A DNA stretch of 38,429 bases from Micrococcales bacterium UBA3913 (lineage in GTDB: Bacteria; Actinomycetota; Actinomycetes; Actinomycetales; Microbacteriaceae), in contig DGEZ01000155.1 of assembly GCA_002391425.1 (NCBI GenBank), forward strand, positions 1-38,429. The letters run 5' to 3'. Under the pieces are notes generated by a model. It saw only the letters and a list, made by a program, of their open reading frames with translations, was not told where the DNA came from and ran no database searches. The number at the start of each line of letters is the position of its first letter. Positions within the stretch are counted from its first letter, which is position 1. Shown piece after piece: positions 1 through 8,775 of the stretch. The position numbers and the translations under genes were made by a program.

Positions 1-469
1 GGGCTCGGGATGTTCGGCGACCGTGCCCCTCGGGGCGGCCCCGGCGGCGAACAACCCGTCCTGCGCGGACATCACGGTTCGCCTCCCGGAGAGTCTCGGC
101 GACGGCCTCACGCTGCGTCGCACCGACGCCCAGGCCACCGGCGCCTGGGGGGATCCGACCGCGGTGATCCTGCGCTGCGGCGTTGCCGTTCCCGAACCCA
201 CGACCGCCACCTGCATTCGCGCTGACGGCATCGACTGGATTATCGACGAGTCCGATGCGCCGAACTACGTGTTCACCACCTATGGGAGGGACCCGGCCAC
301 CGAGGTCATCATCAACTCCGAGCAGGCCTCGGGCGAGGCGGTGCTGTCTGGCCTCGCCAGCGCGATCGAGTCTGTCCCCGCCACCGGCGGGTGCGTGTCC
401 TACGAGGATGCGGATTCGGGACTGGACTCCACAGAGTCCGCGTCAGCGCAGGCGGACACAGCCGAGTGA
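1..469 (+). CDS. DUF3515 family putative lipoprotein (5' truncated)
   Basis: The reading frame is open from the window edge to TGA at 467-469, so the start and most of the signal peptide lie outside. The frame reads G-S-G-C-S-A-T-V-P-L just inside the edge. The Cys at 11-13 sits like a lipobox cysteine, with the mature part starting there. I therefore do not take the GTG at 23 as the start. The rest shows DUF3515 hallmarks: a WGDP...ILRCGV segment, a DGIDW segment and FTTYGRDP. Two further Cys (in RCGV and in TCIRADG) could form a disulfide outside the membrane. No function is established for this family. In actinobacteria it commonly lies beside ddl, as here, where the two genes converge with a 19-base gap. 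The C-terminal 20 residues are Ser/Ala/Asp-rich and probably disordered. Confidence 0.85.
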   Translation, partial: GSGCSATVPLGAAPAANNPSCADITVRLPESLGDGLTLRRTDAQATGAWGDPTAVILRCGVAVPEPTTATCIRADGIDWIIDESDAPNYVFTTYGRDPATEVIINSEQASGEAVLSGLASAIESVPATGGCVSYEDADSGLDSTESASAQADTAE

Positions 470-488
470 CCACGCGCCGACGCCGTAC

Positions 489-1589
489 TCAAGCGCCGCG
501 GGCGAGTTCGATGAGCTCGGTCACGATCTCCGGGTAGGTCATCCCGGCGTCCTGCCACACGAGGGGGAACATCGACACCGGGGTGAACCCGGGCATCGTA
601 TTCACCTCATTGACCACGAAACCCGAGTCCGTCAGGAAACAGTCCACCCGGGCGAGGCCGCTGCCGTCGATCGCCGTGAACGCGCGCGCCACCAGGTCCC
701 TCAACTCGGCGTACTGCTCGTCGCTCAGCGCCGCCGGGATGGTGATCGTCGTGGAGGTCTCATCCAGGTACTTCGCCTCGTAGTCGTAGAACCCGTGGCC
801 GGTCACGACGATCTCCCCCGCGGAAGACACACGGGGCTCCCCGTGCCCGCGTCCGGCAAGCACACCGCACTCGATCTCACGGCCGGAGACGGCCTCCTCG
901 ATGAGGACCTTCGAGTCCTCCGAGAGGGCGAGCGCGACGGCCGCGTCGAGTTCATCCCAGCTGCCCACGCGGGAAACGCCGACGCTGGAGCCGGCACGGC
1001 ACGGCTTCACGAAGACGGGGAGGCCGAACTGCTGCGCGTCGGCACGGACGGCATCCGGCTCCTTCTCCCAGCGCCAACGCGTCACCGTGATGGAGGCGGC
1101 GACGGGAATCCCTGCCGCTGCAAGCACAGTCTTCGTAAAGGCCTTATCCATGCCGACCGCCGAGGCGAGCACCCCGTCGCCCACATAGGGCAGCCCGTAC
1201 AACTCGAGAAGTCCCTGGATCGTGCCGTCCTCCCCCCAGGGCCCGTGCAGAAGGGGGAACACCACGTCGACCTCAGCAAGCGGTGTGACGTGCCCCTGTG
1301 CATCCACACGGCGCAGCACATGCGAGGATGCGCTCTCCGGCCACAGCACTTCCGGGCCGTTATCGGACACCTGGGGCATAGCCTTCGCGTTCAGGCGCAA
1401 CACCTCTGGATCGTCGGGCTGTAGCACGAACCGGCCCTCTTGGGTGATGCCGATCGGCAAGGGGGCGAACTTGGTGCGATCGAGAGCCGAGAGCACCGCC
1501 CCCGCCGTCACGCAGCTGATCTCGTGCTCACTCGACCTGCCCCCGAAGATGAGAGCTACGACGATGCGGGATTCGGTGTCGCCAGACAC
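489..1589 (-). CDS. ddl: D-alanine--D-alanine ligase
   Basis: ATP-dependent cytoplasmic ligase that joins two D-alanines for the peptidoglycan stem peptide. The 366-residue protein has the ATP-grasp layout: GGRSSEHEIS near residues 16-25, HGPWGEDGT at 115-123, the KPCRAGSSVG ATP loop at 195-204, and the metal-binding end EVNTMPG at 328-334. The omega-loop tyrosine (Y274 in EAKYLDE) is of the D-Ala-D-Ala type rather than the D-Ala-D-Lac (VanA-like) type. The start is GTG at 1589, preceded by a strong AAGGAGG four bases upstream. It is the last gene of the leuC-leuD-murA-plsC-gpsA-ddl run, 23 bases after gpsA, so it is probably co-transcribed. Confidence 0.96.
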   Translation of the reverse strand: MSGDTESRIVVALIFGGRSSEHEISCVTAGAVLSALDRTKFAPLPIGITQEGRFVLQPDDPEVLRLNAKAMPQVSDNGPEVLWPESASSHVLRRVDAQGHVTPLAEVDVVFPLLHGPWGEDGTIQGLLELYGLPYVGDGVLASAVGMDKAFTKTVLAAAGIPVAASITVTRWRWEKEPDAVRADAQQFGLPVFVKPCRAGSSVGVSRVGSWDELDAAVALALSEDSKVLIEEAVSGREIECGVLAGRGHGEPRVSSAGEIVVTGHGFYDYEAKYLDETSTTITIPAALSDEQYAELRDLVARAFTAIDGSGLARVDCFLTDSGFVVNEVNTMPGFTPVSMFPLVWQDAGMTYPEIVTELIELARGA

Positions 1590-1612
1590 GGGGCCTCCTT
1601 CGACAACTCCGC

Positions 1613-2614
1613 CTATTCGCCTGAGGGTGTGTCGCTCTGTGACGTCAGATGCGGGGCGATGAACTGTGGCTCCATCCTACCTTCCAGCACCGCGGCGACC
1701 TGCCGGACAATCGGCATCTCCACGCCTTTGGCCTCAGCCAGCGCCAGGATGGGATGCACGGAGCTCAACCCCTCGGCAAGCTGCTGCATCCGGTCGATCA
1801 CCTCGACCAGCGGCTTGCCTTCGCCCAGCAGCCGGCCCGCGGTGTGGTTACGCGAGAGCGGGGACTCGCAGGTGGCGATCAGGTCGCCGAGTCCTGCCAG
1901 GCCGGTCATCGTGGAGGGGGATGCCCCGTATGCGACGGCGAATCGTGTGATCTCTGCAAGCCCGCGGGTGATGATGGAGGCCTTCGTGTTCTCGCCGTAG
2001 CCCACCCCGTGCACGATTCCCACGGCGACGGCCACGAGGTTCTTCAAGGTGCCGCCGAATTCGGTGCCGATCACGTCGGTATTGGTGAACGTCGTGAAGT
2101 AGTCCGTGGTGCTCAGTTTCGCCACCCGTCGGGCGACATCCGCATCCACGCACGAAACCACAGCGGCGCTGGGCTCCTCCCGTGCGATCTCCAGAGCGAT
2201 GTTCGGACCGCTAACCACAGCGACCTGCCCGGCAGGCCAGCCGATCTCCTCCTCGATGACGCTGCTCATGCGCATATTGGTGCCCTTCTCGACACCCTTA
2301 ATGAGGCTCACCAGCACTGTGCCCGGGTCGAGAGCTGAGGCGAACTCGCGCAGATTAGCGCGCAACTCCTGGCTGGGCAGGGCGAGGAACACCGCGTCTT
2401 TCCCCCGCACAACATCGTGCACATCGGTGTCCGCGGACACGGTCGACGGCAGCATCACCTCGGGAAGATAATCGGTGTTCCTGTTGAAGGTGTTGATCTC
2501 GTAGGCAACCTCGGGCCTGCGCGACCACAGCTGCACCTCAGACCCCGCGTGCGCGAGGACCTTCGCAAAGGTGGTTCCCCAACTTCCCGAGCCCAGTACG
2601 GCCAGAGACGTCAT
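1613..2614 (-). CDS. gpsA: Glycerol-3-phosphate dehydrogenase [NAD(P)+]
   Basis: Reduces dihydroxyacetone phosphate to sn-glycerol 3-phosphate, the backbone for phospholipids, in the cytoplasm. The 333-residue protein opens with the Rossmann loop GSGSWG (8-13). It carries SGPN (135-138), the catalytic lysine K191 in GTLKNLVAVAVG, and the C-terminal helical domain with GLAGLGDL. The open frame extends eight codons further upstream, but I chose ATG 2614 because the GAGGAG ten bases before it fits and the protein then begins directly at the nucleotide-binding strand. The start lies 7 bases past the plsC stop, which suggests translational coupling. The neighbour plsC uses the product of this enzyme's pathway. 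Confidence 0.95.
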   Translation of the reverse strand: MTSLAVLGSGSWGTTFAKVLAHAGSEVQLWSRRPEVAYEINTFNRNTDYLPEVMLPSTVSADTDVHDVVRGKDAVFLALPSQELRANLREFASALDPGTVLVSLIKGVEKGTNMRMSSVIEEEIGWPAGQVAVVSGPNIALEIAREEPSAAVVSCVDADVARRVAKLSTTDYFTTFTNTDVIGTEFGGTLKNLVAVAVGIVHGVGYGENTKASIITRGLAEITRFAVAYGASPSTMTGLAGLGDLIATCESPLSRNHTAGRLLGEGKPLVEVIDRMQQLAEGLSSVHPILALAEAKGVEMPIVRQVAAVLEGRMEPQFIAPHLTSQSDTPSGE

Positions 2615-2621
2615 TTCCCGT

Positions 2622-3389
2622 TCACTCCTCTTTCTCAATGCCCCGGGGCGTCAGTGCCCGCGCGGGGACGGTCCGATCCGCCCACAGCCGCCCATCCGGC
2701 TTGGGGCCACGGATCTGCTCAAGTTCGGCGGTGATTGCCCACATCACCTGGTCGGTCGCATGCTCCAGCAGCCGCGCGTCGTGCTCTGCCTCGGCACTGG
2801 CCGGCAACGTCACCGCCTCCCCCACACGCACCTGAATGCGCTTACGCGGGGGCACAAGGTGCGGACGCTTCTCATACCGGCCCAGGAGATTCTGCGTTCC
2901 CCAGTGCGCGATCGGGATCACCGGTGCACCGGTGGCCCAGGCGAGCCTCACCGCACCGCTGCGGCCGACCATGGGCCACAGATCCGGGTCCCGCGTCAGC
3001 GTCCCCTCGGGGTACACGATCACGGATCCGCCAGCACGAAGCATGTCCTCGGCGGACGCCAGAGCGCTTCCGCCACCGGTCGCGGTGCGCTCGACGGGGA
3101 TCTGCCCGAGCGCACGCAGAATGCCCCCGAGCACGGGGATCCGGAACAGAGATCCCTTCGCCAGGAACCGGGGGGAACGGTGGGCCCGGTACACGACGAT
3201 GCCCAAAATCACCGGGTCAATCTCCGTGATGTGATTGGCCACGAAAATCGCCGGACCGGTACGCGGCAGTCTCTCCAAGCCCTGGATGCGGATGCGCGTC
3301 ACCAGGGCAAACAGGGGGAGCACAATCACGGAGGCGATCCGGAACAGCCACGTCCGGTCTCCTCTTGCGCGAGCACGCGTCATCGACAT
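2622..3389 (-). CDS. plsC: 1-acyl-sn-glycerol-3-phosphate acyltransferase family protein
   Basis: Acyltransferase of the PlsC/LPLAT family that adds an acyl chain to lysophosphatidate at the membrane. Motif I is NHITEID (H53 and D58, the HX4D pair) and motif III is YPEGT around E128. The arginine-rich start followed by a hydrophobic stretch near residues 14-30 would tether it to the membrane. Length (255) is typical. Two ATGs compete, at 3389 and 3383. GAGGAG lies 3 bases before the first and 9 before the second, so the second may be the true start. It sits 24 bases after murA and directly before gpsA, giving a phospholipid pair inside a cell-wall operon. Exact acyl-acceptor specificity cannot be read from the sequence. 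Confidence 0.9.
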   Translation of the reverse strand: MSMTRARARGDRTWLFRIASVIVLPLFALVTRIRIQGLERLPRTGPAIFVANHITEIDPVILGIVVYRAHRSPRFLAKGSLFRIPVLGGILRALGQIPVERTATGGGSALASAEDMLRAGGSVIVYPEGTLTRDPDLWPMVGRSGAVRLAWATGAPVIPIAHWGTQNLLGRYEKRPHLVPPRKRIQVRVGEAVTLPASAEAEHDARLLEHATDQVMWAITAELEQIRGPKPDGRLWADRTVPARALTPRGIEKEE

Positions 3390-3413
3390 CTTCTCCTCGG
3401 GGCGCTACGGAGG

Positions 3414-4778
3414 TTAGTCCGTCACCTCGAAATCCGCGCCCAGCTGGTCGAGTTTCGTGATGAAGTGCTCGTAGCCGCGGCTGATGATCCCCACATTGCT
3501 GATATTCGAGACACCGTGGGCCGCCAGGGCGGCGACGAAGTGGGAGAACCCACCGCGCAGGTCGGGGACGACGATGTCGGCGCCGTGCAACTCGCGCGGC
3601 CCCGAGATCACGGCGGAATGCTTGAAGTTCCGTTGCCCGAAACGGCACGGGTGGGATCCCAGGCACTCTCGGTACAGCTGGATCTGTGCGCCCATCTTGA
3701 CGAGCGCTTGGGTGAAGCCGAACCGATTCTCATACACGGTCTCGTGCACGATGGACAGGCCCTCCGCGCGGGTGAGCGCCACCACCAGGGGCTGCTGCCA
3801 GTCCGTCATGAAGCCCGGGTGAACGTCCGTCTCCAACGCGATCGAGTTCAGCGCCCTGCCGGGATGGTAGAAGCGAATGCCGTCATCCTCAATATCGAAC
3901 GCGCCACCCACCTTCCGGAACACGTTCAGGAACGTCATCATCTCTTGCTGCCGGGCCCCGCCGACGAAGATATCTCCCTCCGTGGCCAGGGCCGCGGCAG
4001 CCCAGCTCGCCGCCTCATTGCGATCGAACAGTGCACGGTGAGTGAACCCCGTCAGCGTGGTGACGCCCTCGATCCGAATAACGCGGTCCGTGTCCACCGA
4101 GATGATCGCACCCATCTTCTGCAGGATCGCGATCAGGTCCATGATCTCCGGCTCGATGGCGGCACCCTTGAGCACGGTGATCCCCTCGGCGCGCACGGCG
4201 GTGAGCAGAACCTGCTCCGTTGCCCCGACGCTCGGGTACTTCAACTCGATCTTCGCCCCGTGCAACCCCTCCGGTGCGGTCATCCGCACCCCCTCGGGGA
4301 GCTTTTCCACTTTTGCCCCGAAGTTGCGCAGCGCATCCAGGTGAAAGTCGATCGGACGACTGCCGATACGGCACCCGCCCAGGTCGGGGATGAACGCCTC
4401 GCCCAGGCGGTGCAGCAGCGGGCCGCAGAACAGAATGGGGATGCGCGAATCCCCCGCGTACGCGTTGATCTCTGCCATGTGCGCTGTCTCCACCCGGCTC
4501 GGATCAAGAATCAGCTCCCCGGGCTCCGCGCCCGCGGTGATGGACACCCCGTGCAATTCCAGCAGACCGGACACGATATCGACGTCGCTGATGTCCGGCA
4601 CATCGCGTAGCACGCTGATGCCCTCGCCCAGGAGGGCGGCGACCATCGCTTTCGGCACGACGTTCTTCGCACCCTTGAGGTCGACGCGACCATGCAGCGG
4701 TTTACCGCCGTTGATCCGCATCGATTCGACGTTTCGGTGTGGACGGGTCAGGCCCGTGGCCTCATGCTGAAAATTCAT
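3414..4778 (-). CDS. murA: UDP-N-acetylglucosamine 1-carboxyvinyltransferase
   Basis: Transfers enolpyruvate from PEP to UDP-GlcNAc, the first committed step of peptidoglycan synthesis. Visible hallmarks are GAKN at residues 36-39, the active-site loop GGCRIGSRP with C136 (the Cys that fosfomycin alkylates in this family), the aspartate in HPGFMTDWQQ, and PDLRGG with the conserved Arg. At 454 residues it is longer than the usual ~420. The extra length is an N-terminal extension of about 20 residues and an insertion around residues 383-405 (ECLGSHPCRFGQRNFKHS). ATG 4778 lies 6 bases after the leuD stop with no clear ribosome site. An internal ATG at 4721 would match shorter relatives but also lacks one. 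The start is therefore uncertain. Confidence 0.95.
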   Translation of the reverse strand: MNFQHEATGLTRPHRNVESMRINGGKPLHGRVDLKGAKNVVPKAMVAALLGEGISVLRDVPDISDVDIVSGLLELHGVSITAGAEPGELILDPSRVETAHMAEINAYAGDSRIPILFCGPLLHRLGEAFIPDLGGCRIGSRPIDFHLDALRNFGAKVEKLPEGVRMTAPEGLHGAKIELKYPSVGATEQVLLTAVRAEGITVLKGAAIEPEIMDLIAILQKMGAIISVDTDRVIRIEGVTTLTGFTHRALFDRNEAASWAAAALATEGDIFVGGARQQEMMTFLNVFRKVGGAFDIEDDGIRFYHPGRALNSIALETDVHPGFMTDWQQPLVVALTRAEGLSIVHETVYENRFGFTQALVKMGAQIQLYRECLGSHPCRFGQRNFKHSAVISGPRELHGADIVVPDLRGGFSHFVAALAAHGVSNISNVGIISRGYEHFITKLDQLGADFEVTD

Positions 4779-4784
4779 TAGGAC

Positions 4785-5402
4785 TCATTCTGCCACCGAC
4801 TCCCGCACCGGAAGCGTTTTTGGCAGCCAGCGGGCGCGCCGCTGCTCGAACTCGGTAATCGCCTCCTCGTTGCGCAAGGTGAGAGCAATGTCATCCAGGC
4901 CCTCGGTTAGGCGCCAGGCGGTGTACCCGTCAATGTCAAACGGGATCCGCTCGCCACCTGCCGTGATCGTGCGCTCGGGCAGCGACACCGTCAGCTCGAG
5001 TCCCGGGCTCTGCTCCATCCGCGTCCAGAGCTCCTCGACGTGCTCCGGGGAGACCTGTGCCGTGACCAGCCCCTGCTTGCCCGCGTTCCCCCGGAAGATG
5101 TCCCCGAAACGTGCGGAGATGACAACGCGGAAACCGTAGTCGCGCAGCGCCCAGACTGCGTGCTCCCGGCTCGACCCGGTGCCGAAGTCCGGACCGGCGA
5201 CAAGGATACTCCCGGCGGCATACACCGGGTCGTTCAGCACGAAGGCCGGGTCCTGGCGCCAGGAGGCGAACAGCGCATCCTCGAAACCTGTCTTCGTGAC
5301 GCGCTTCAGGTAGACCGCGGGGATGATCTGGTCGGTGTCGACATTCGAGCGCTTCAGGGGCACCCCGACTCCCGTGTGTGTCGTGAACTTTTCCATCGTC
5401 AT
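4785..5402 (-). CDS. leuD: 3-isopropylmalate dehydratase small subunit
   Basis: Small subunit (swivel domain) of isopropylmalate isomerase, which converts 2- to 3-isopropylmalate in leucine synthesis. It carries [14 protein letters not shown] near the N-terminus and the substrate-loop motif [17 protein letters not shown]. The 205-residue length is normal. The frame is open for 50 more codons upstream, but that part only mirrors leuC in another frame. ATG 5402 overlaps the leuC stop as ATGA, with GGAAGG just before it. A second ATG at 5396 has more usual spacing from GGAAGG and would remove two residues. The overlap implies translational coupling with leuC, its obligate partner. Confidence 0.95.
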   Translation of the reverse strand: MTMEKFTTHTGVGVPLKRSNVDTDQIIPAVYLKRVTKTGFEDALFASWRQDPAFVLNDPVYAAGSILVAGPDFGTGSSREHAVWALRDYGFRVVISARFGDIFRGNAGKQGLVTAQVSPEHVEELWTRMEQSPGLELTVSLPERTITAGGERIPFDIDGYTAWRLTEGLDDIALTLRNEEAITEFEQRRARWLPKTLPVRESVAE

Positions 5403-6838
5403 ACCCCTTCCGGTACATCGGCGAGCACATCGGAGGGGCTCGCCAGGTGGCCGCGAATCGCGGTGGCGGCGGCAACCAGCGGCGAGACCAGGTGGGTGCG
5501 CCCGCCCTTGCCCTGCCTGCCCTCGAAGTTGCGATTGCTCGTGGATGCGCACCGTTCACCCGGGGCGAGCTGGTCCGGGTTCATCCCCAAACACATGGAG
5601 CACCCCGCGAAACGCCATTCGGCGCCGAAGTCCTCGACGATACGGTCGATGCCCTCGGCCTCTGCCTGTAGCCGCACTCGCGCAGAGCCGGGCACCACCA
5701 TCACCCGTACCCCGTCGGCTTTGCGGCGCCCCCGGATGATGGAGGCGAATGCGCGGAGATCCTCGATCCGGCTGTTCGTGCACGACCCCATGAACACGGC
5801 ATCCACGGGAATGTCCTTCATCGCCGTACCCGGGGTGAGGTCCATGTACTCCAGTGCCCGGCGTGCTGCCGCCTGATCGTTCTCGTCCGCGAAGCTCTCC
5901 GGGTCAGGAACGGAGCCAGACAGGGGGATGCCCTGGCCCGGGTTCGTCCCCCAGGTCACGAACGGCTCAAGCTCGTTCGCGTCGAGGAAAACCTCGCGGT
6001 CGAACACGGCACCCTCGTCGGTGGGCAGCGTGCGCCAGTAGGCGACCGCCTCATCCCAATCGGCACCCTGTGGCGCGTGGGGCCGACCCTTCAGGTACTC
6101 GAAGGTGGTGTCGTCCGGCGCGACCATCCCCGCCCGAGCCCCCGCCTCGATGGACATATTGCATATCGTCATGCGGCCCTCCATCGACAGCGCGCGAATC
6201 GCGCTGCCCCGGTACTCGAGGATGTACCCCTGTCCGCCGCCGGTACCGATTTTGGCGATCACCGCCAGGATGATGTCCTTGGCCGTCACACCGGGGCGCA
6301 GCGTCCCCTCGACGTTGATGGCCATCGTCTTGAACGGCTTCAGGGGGAGCGTCTGCGTGGCCATTACGTGCTCGACCTCGCTGGTGCCGATGCCGAACCC
6401 AATCGCCCCGAATGCGCCGTGGGTGGAGGTGTGCGAGTCGCCGCACACCACCGTGATGCCCGGCATGGTCAGACCCAGTTGCGGGCCAACCACGTGAACG
6501 ATGCCCTGCTCGCGATCGCCCAGCGAGTGGATGCGCACGCCGAACTCCTCGGCGTTACGTCGCAGCGTCTCAATCTGGGTGCGACTCGTCGGCTCTGCTA
6601 TGGGGCGGTCAATCGCCAGCGTGGGCGTGTTGTGGTCCTCAGTGGCGATGGTCTGGTCAACCCGCCGCAGGGTGCGCCCGGCCAGGCGGAGCCCCTCGAA
6701 GGCCTGCGGGCTGGTCACCTCGTGCAGGAGGTGGAGGTCAATGTAGATCAGATCGGGCTGACCATCGGTGCCGGGGACGACAACGTGGTCGTCCCACACC
6801 TTTTGCGCGAGGGTACGCGGATGTGCTGCTGCTGTCAT
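5399..6838 (-). CDS. leuC: 3-isopropylmalate dehydratase large subunit
   Basis: Aconitase-family large subunit that holds the [4Fe-4S] cluster of isopropylmalate isomerase. The three cluster cysteines are C353 (GSCTNSR), C413 and C416 ([14 protein letters not shown]). Substrate-binding segments [14 protein letters not shown] (131-144) and [12 protein letters not shown] (432-443) are also present. Length (479) is normal. ATG 6838 has only a weak AGAAG ten bases upstream. It is the first gene of the six-gene minus-strand operon. Its 258-base upstream gap contains a strong hairpin and a short Leu-containing frame (see separate entries), so expression may be controlled in the leader. No leuR/ndgR regulator is adjacent. 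Confidence 0.96.
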   Translation of the reverse strand: MTAAAHPRTLAQKVWDDHVVVPGTDGQPDLIYIDLHLLHEVTSPQAFEGLRLAGRTLRRVDQTIATEDHNTPTLAIDRPIAEPTSRTQIETLRRNAEEFGVRIHSLGDREQGIVHVVGPQLGLTMPGITVVCGDSHTSTHGAFGAIGFGIGTSEVEHVMATQTLPLKPFKTMAINVEGTLRPGVTAKDIILAVIAKIGTGGGQGYILEYRGSAIRALSMEGRMTICNMSIEAGARAGMVAPDDTTFEYLKGRPHAPQGADWDEAVAYWRTLPTDEGAVFDREVFLDANELEPFVTWGTNPGQGIPLSGSVPDPESFADENDQAAARRALEYMDLTPGTAMKDIPVDAVFMGSCTNSRIEDLRAFASIIRGRRKADGVRVMVVPGSARVRLQAEAEGIDRIVEDFGAEWRFAGCSMCLGMNPDQLAPGERCASTSNRNFEGRQGKGGRTHLVSPLVAAATAIRGHLASPSDVLADVPEGV

Positions 6839-6903
6839 GTGGATGCGCTTCTCTCATTCTTCTGTCACAACACTGAGATTCAGGAAGAGGGCACGCCGCT
6901 TAC

Positions 6904-6941
6904 CCGCGGCGGGATTGCCCTAGAACGAGAGCCCGCCGCGG
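6904..6941 (-). promoter_or_regulatory. Strong hairpin in the leuC leader
   Basis: A perfect 10-bp inverted repeat, CCGCGGCGGG (6904-6913) and CCCGCCGCGG (6932-6941), with an 18-base loop. It lies 66-103 bases before the leuC start on the strand that is transcribed. No run of U follows, so it is not a classic intrinsic terminator. It could be an attenuator, pause site or mRNA stabiliser. It also overlaps the end of the short frame at 6920-6970. Confidence 0.4.
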
Positions 6942-6970
6942 CCGATAAGAAGCTGACCGCCGAACGCCAT
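6920..6970 (-). CDS. Possible 16-residue leader peptide ahead of leuC (tentative)
   Basis: Short frame MAFGGQLLIGRGGLSF ending in TAG. It contains two adjacent CTT leucine codons (6947-6952), which are rarely used in the neighbouring GC-rich genes, then an isoleucine codon, immediately before the hairpin at 6904-6941. This is the arrangement expected of leucine-responsive attenuation. Against it, there is no recognisable ribosome-binding site and only three Leu codons in total. It may be chance. Confidence 0.2.
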   Translation of the reverse strand: MAFGGQLLIGRGGLSF

Positions 6971-7096
6971 GCCGACAGGATAACATCTCTCGGGGACATC
7001 CCGGCACCAGAGGTGTCGCCGCGCACACAGCGCGATCACGTATCCTGTGCTCTGCTGCGCCGCCGCACCGCCAAGACCACGACGAGAGAGATTGCC

Positions 7097-7699
7097 ATGG
7101 CCGAAACACGACGAGACCGACACATCACCCGCGCACCCCGCGCCCTGGGGTACATGATTTTCGCGAGCCGATGGCTCCAGGCCCCTCTGTACCTGGGGCT
7201 GATTGTCGCCCAGTTCATCTACGTTGTCGTCTTCATGATCGAGCTGTGGCATCTGGTCGAAGGCGTCGTGGCCGATCCGGCGAGCATCGACGAGACGATG
7301 ATCATGCTCAGCGTTCTGGCGCTCATCGACGTGGTGATGATCGCAAACCTGCTCATCATGGTGATCATCGGCGGGTATGAGATCTTCGTGTCCCGGATCG
7401 GAGTCGATGGCCACCCCGACGAACCGGACTGGCTGCACCACGTGAATGCGAACCTGCTCAAGGTCAAGCTGGCGATCTCGATCATCAGCATCTCATCCAT
7501 CCACCTGCTCAAGACCTTCATCGAGGTCGGCGACATCGGAGCGCGCAACGGCGAGACCGTCACCGGCGAGACCTACACCTCCGAGGGAGTGCTCTGGCAG
7601 GTCGTCATCCATCTGACGTTCATCGTCTCGGCGCTGGCGCTGGCCTTCATCGAGAAGATCGGCAAACCCGCCACCGCCGCCCCTGCTGTCGTGTCCTGA
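7097..7699 (+). CDS. YqhA family (UPF0114) inner-membrane protein
   Basis: A 200-residue membrane protein resembling the YqhA/UPF0114 family, whose function is not established. Hydrophobic segments occur near residues 30-50 (PLYLGLIVAQFIYVVVF), 70-95, 120-140 and 170-190, giving about four membrane spans. The conserved-looking FASRWLQAPLY and GGYEIFVSRI segments support the family call. I chose ATG 7097 over the long open frame upstream because GAGAGAG sits 6-7 bases before it and the membrane protein begins there. It diverges from leuC and converges with terC. Base composition is like the neighbours. Confidence 0.85.
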   Translation: MAETRRDRHITRAPRALGYMIFASRWLQAPLYLGLIVAQFIYVVVFMIELWHLVEGVVADPASIDETMIMLSVLALIDVVMIANLLIMVIIGGYEIFVSRIGVDGHPDEPDWLHHVNANLLKVKLAISIISISSIHLLKTFIEVGDIGARNGETVTGETYTSEGVLWQVVIHLTFIVSALALAFIEKIGKPATAAPAVVS

Positions 7700-7717
7700 G
7701 CGGACACGACAGCTCCG

Positions 7718-7737
7718 CCGGGACGGATCCGTCCCGG
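7718..7737. terminator. Bidirectional terminator-like palindrome
   Basis: A perfect 20-base palindrome (CCGGGACGGA followed by its complement, with GGATCC at the centre) in the 40-base gap between convergent yqhA and terC, ending 2 bases before the terC stop codon. Flanking CTC and GAG can extend the stem past a small bulge. No T-run is present on either side, so its strength as an intrinsic terminator is uncertain. Confidence 0.5.
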
Positions 7738-7739
7738 AG

Positions 7740-8741
7740 TCAGTGCGTGTCGGAACCGTTGGCGCGGCTGCTGCGGCGGTCACGCCCGGACGCGATCAGA
7801 CTGGCCACCGTGGCAACCGCCATGGACGCGACGATGACGAGCAGGGACATCGTCGTCGAGATATCGGGCACCCACTCGACAGGCTGACCGCCGTTGATGA
7901 ACGGAACCTCGTTCGCATGCAGCGCATGGAAGACGAGTTTCACCCCGATGAATCCCAGAATGAACGCGATGCCATAGTGCAGGTACTTGAGCTTCTCAAG
8001 AAGACCGCCAAGCAGGAAGTACAGCTGACGCAGCCCCATGAGGGCGAACACATTGGCGGCGAACACGAGGAACGGGTTCTGCGTGATGCCGAAAATGGCC
8101 GGGATCGAATCCAGAGCGAACAGCAGGTCGGTGGTTCCCATGGAGAGCACCACAATCGCCACAGGGGTCCACACCCGGCGGCCCTGGACAGAGACCCGGA
8201 ACTTCATCCCGTGGAACTCGTCGGTGAAGTGCCCCCGACGCTTGATCATCCGAATGAGCGCATTGTCCTGATCAGCGGAATCGTCCTCGCCACGGACCTG
8301 CTGGATCGCCGTCCACAGCAGCCACGCCCCGAAGATGTAGAAGATCCAGCTGAACTGCTCGATGAGGGCGGCACCCAGGAGGATGAACACACCACGCAGC
8401 ACCAAGGCGATGATGATCCCGATCATGAGCACCTCCTGCTGCATCGTCTTCGGCACCCGGAACCGAGTCAGCAGCAGGATGAACACGAAGATGTTGTCGA
8501 TGCTCAGGGAGTACTCGGTAAGCCATCCGGTGACGAAATCGCCCGCATCCTGCGCATCCCCGATCGCAAACAGCATGCCGGCGAAGACCAGAGCGAGAAC
8601 CACATACAGCAGAATCCACCCGGTGGCCTCACGCATCGTGGGCACATGCGGGCGTTTGACCGCAAGGATGAGGTCGAACGCGAGGATGAGCAGCATGACC
8701 GCCATGGAGACGATCTCAAACCAGACAGGAACTTCAGACAT
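7740..8741 (-). CDS. TerC family membrane protein, probable manganese exporter
   Basis: A 333-residue integral membrane protein of the TerC/Alx family, whose members export Mn2+ or protect secreted metalloproteins. It has about eight hydrophobic segments. The two family metal-site motifs are present: SLSIDN (78-83, with D82) and the mirrored FALDS (208-212, with D211). The C-terminus is a short basic tail. The start is ATG 8741; the only purine-rich site is AAAGG, 12 bases upstream. The leader carries a yybP-ykoY-type manganese riboswitch, which strongly supports manganese as the substrate rather than tellurium. It converges with yqhA. Confidence 0.9.
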   Translation of the reverse strand: MSEVPVWFEIVSMAVMLLILAFDLILAVKRPHVPTMREATGWILLYVVLALVFAGMLFAIGDAQDAGDFVTGWLTEYSLSIDNIFVFILLLTRFRVPKTMQQEVLMIGIIIALVLRGVFILLGAALIEQFSWIFYIFGAWLLWTAIQQVRGEDDSADQDNALIRMIKRRGHFTDEFHGMKFRVSVQGRRVWTPVAIVVLSMGTTDLLFALDSIPAIFGITQNPFLVFAANVFALMGLRQLYFLLGGLLEKLKYLHYGIAFILGFIGVKLVFHALHANEVPFINGGQPVEWVPDISTTMSLLVIVASMAVATVASLIASGRDRRSSRANGSDTH

Positions 8742-8775
8742 AGACAGCGGAGGCCTTTCTCGTCACGGTGAATCT

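Noticed and set aside
2571..4610. Long plus-strand open frame opposite murA and plsC
   Set aside because: It mirrors conserved minus-strand genes in a GC-rich genome, where antisense frames stay open by codon bias. The product is Arg/His/Pro-rich with no recognisable domain.
6839..7096. T-box riboswitch ahead of leuC
   Set aside because: I could not find the conserved T-box sequence or a specifier-loop arrangement; only a simple hairpin is visible.
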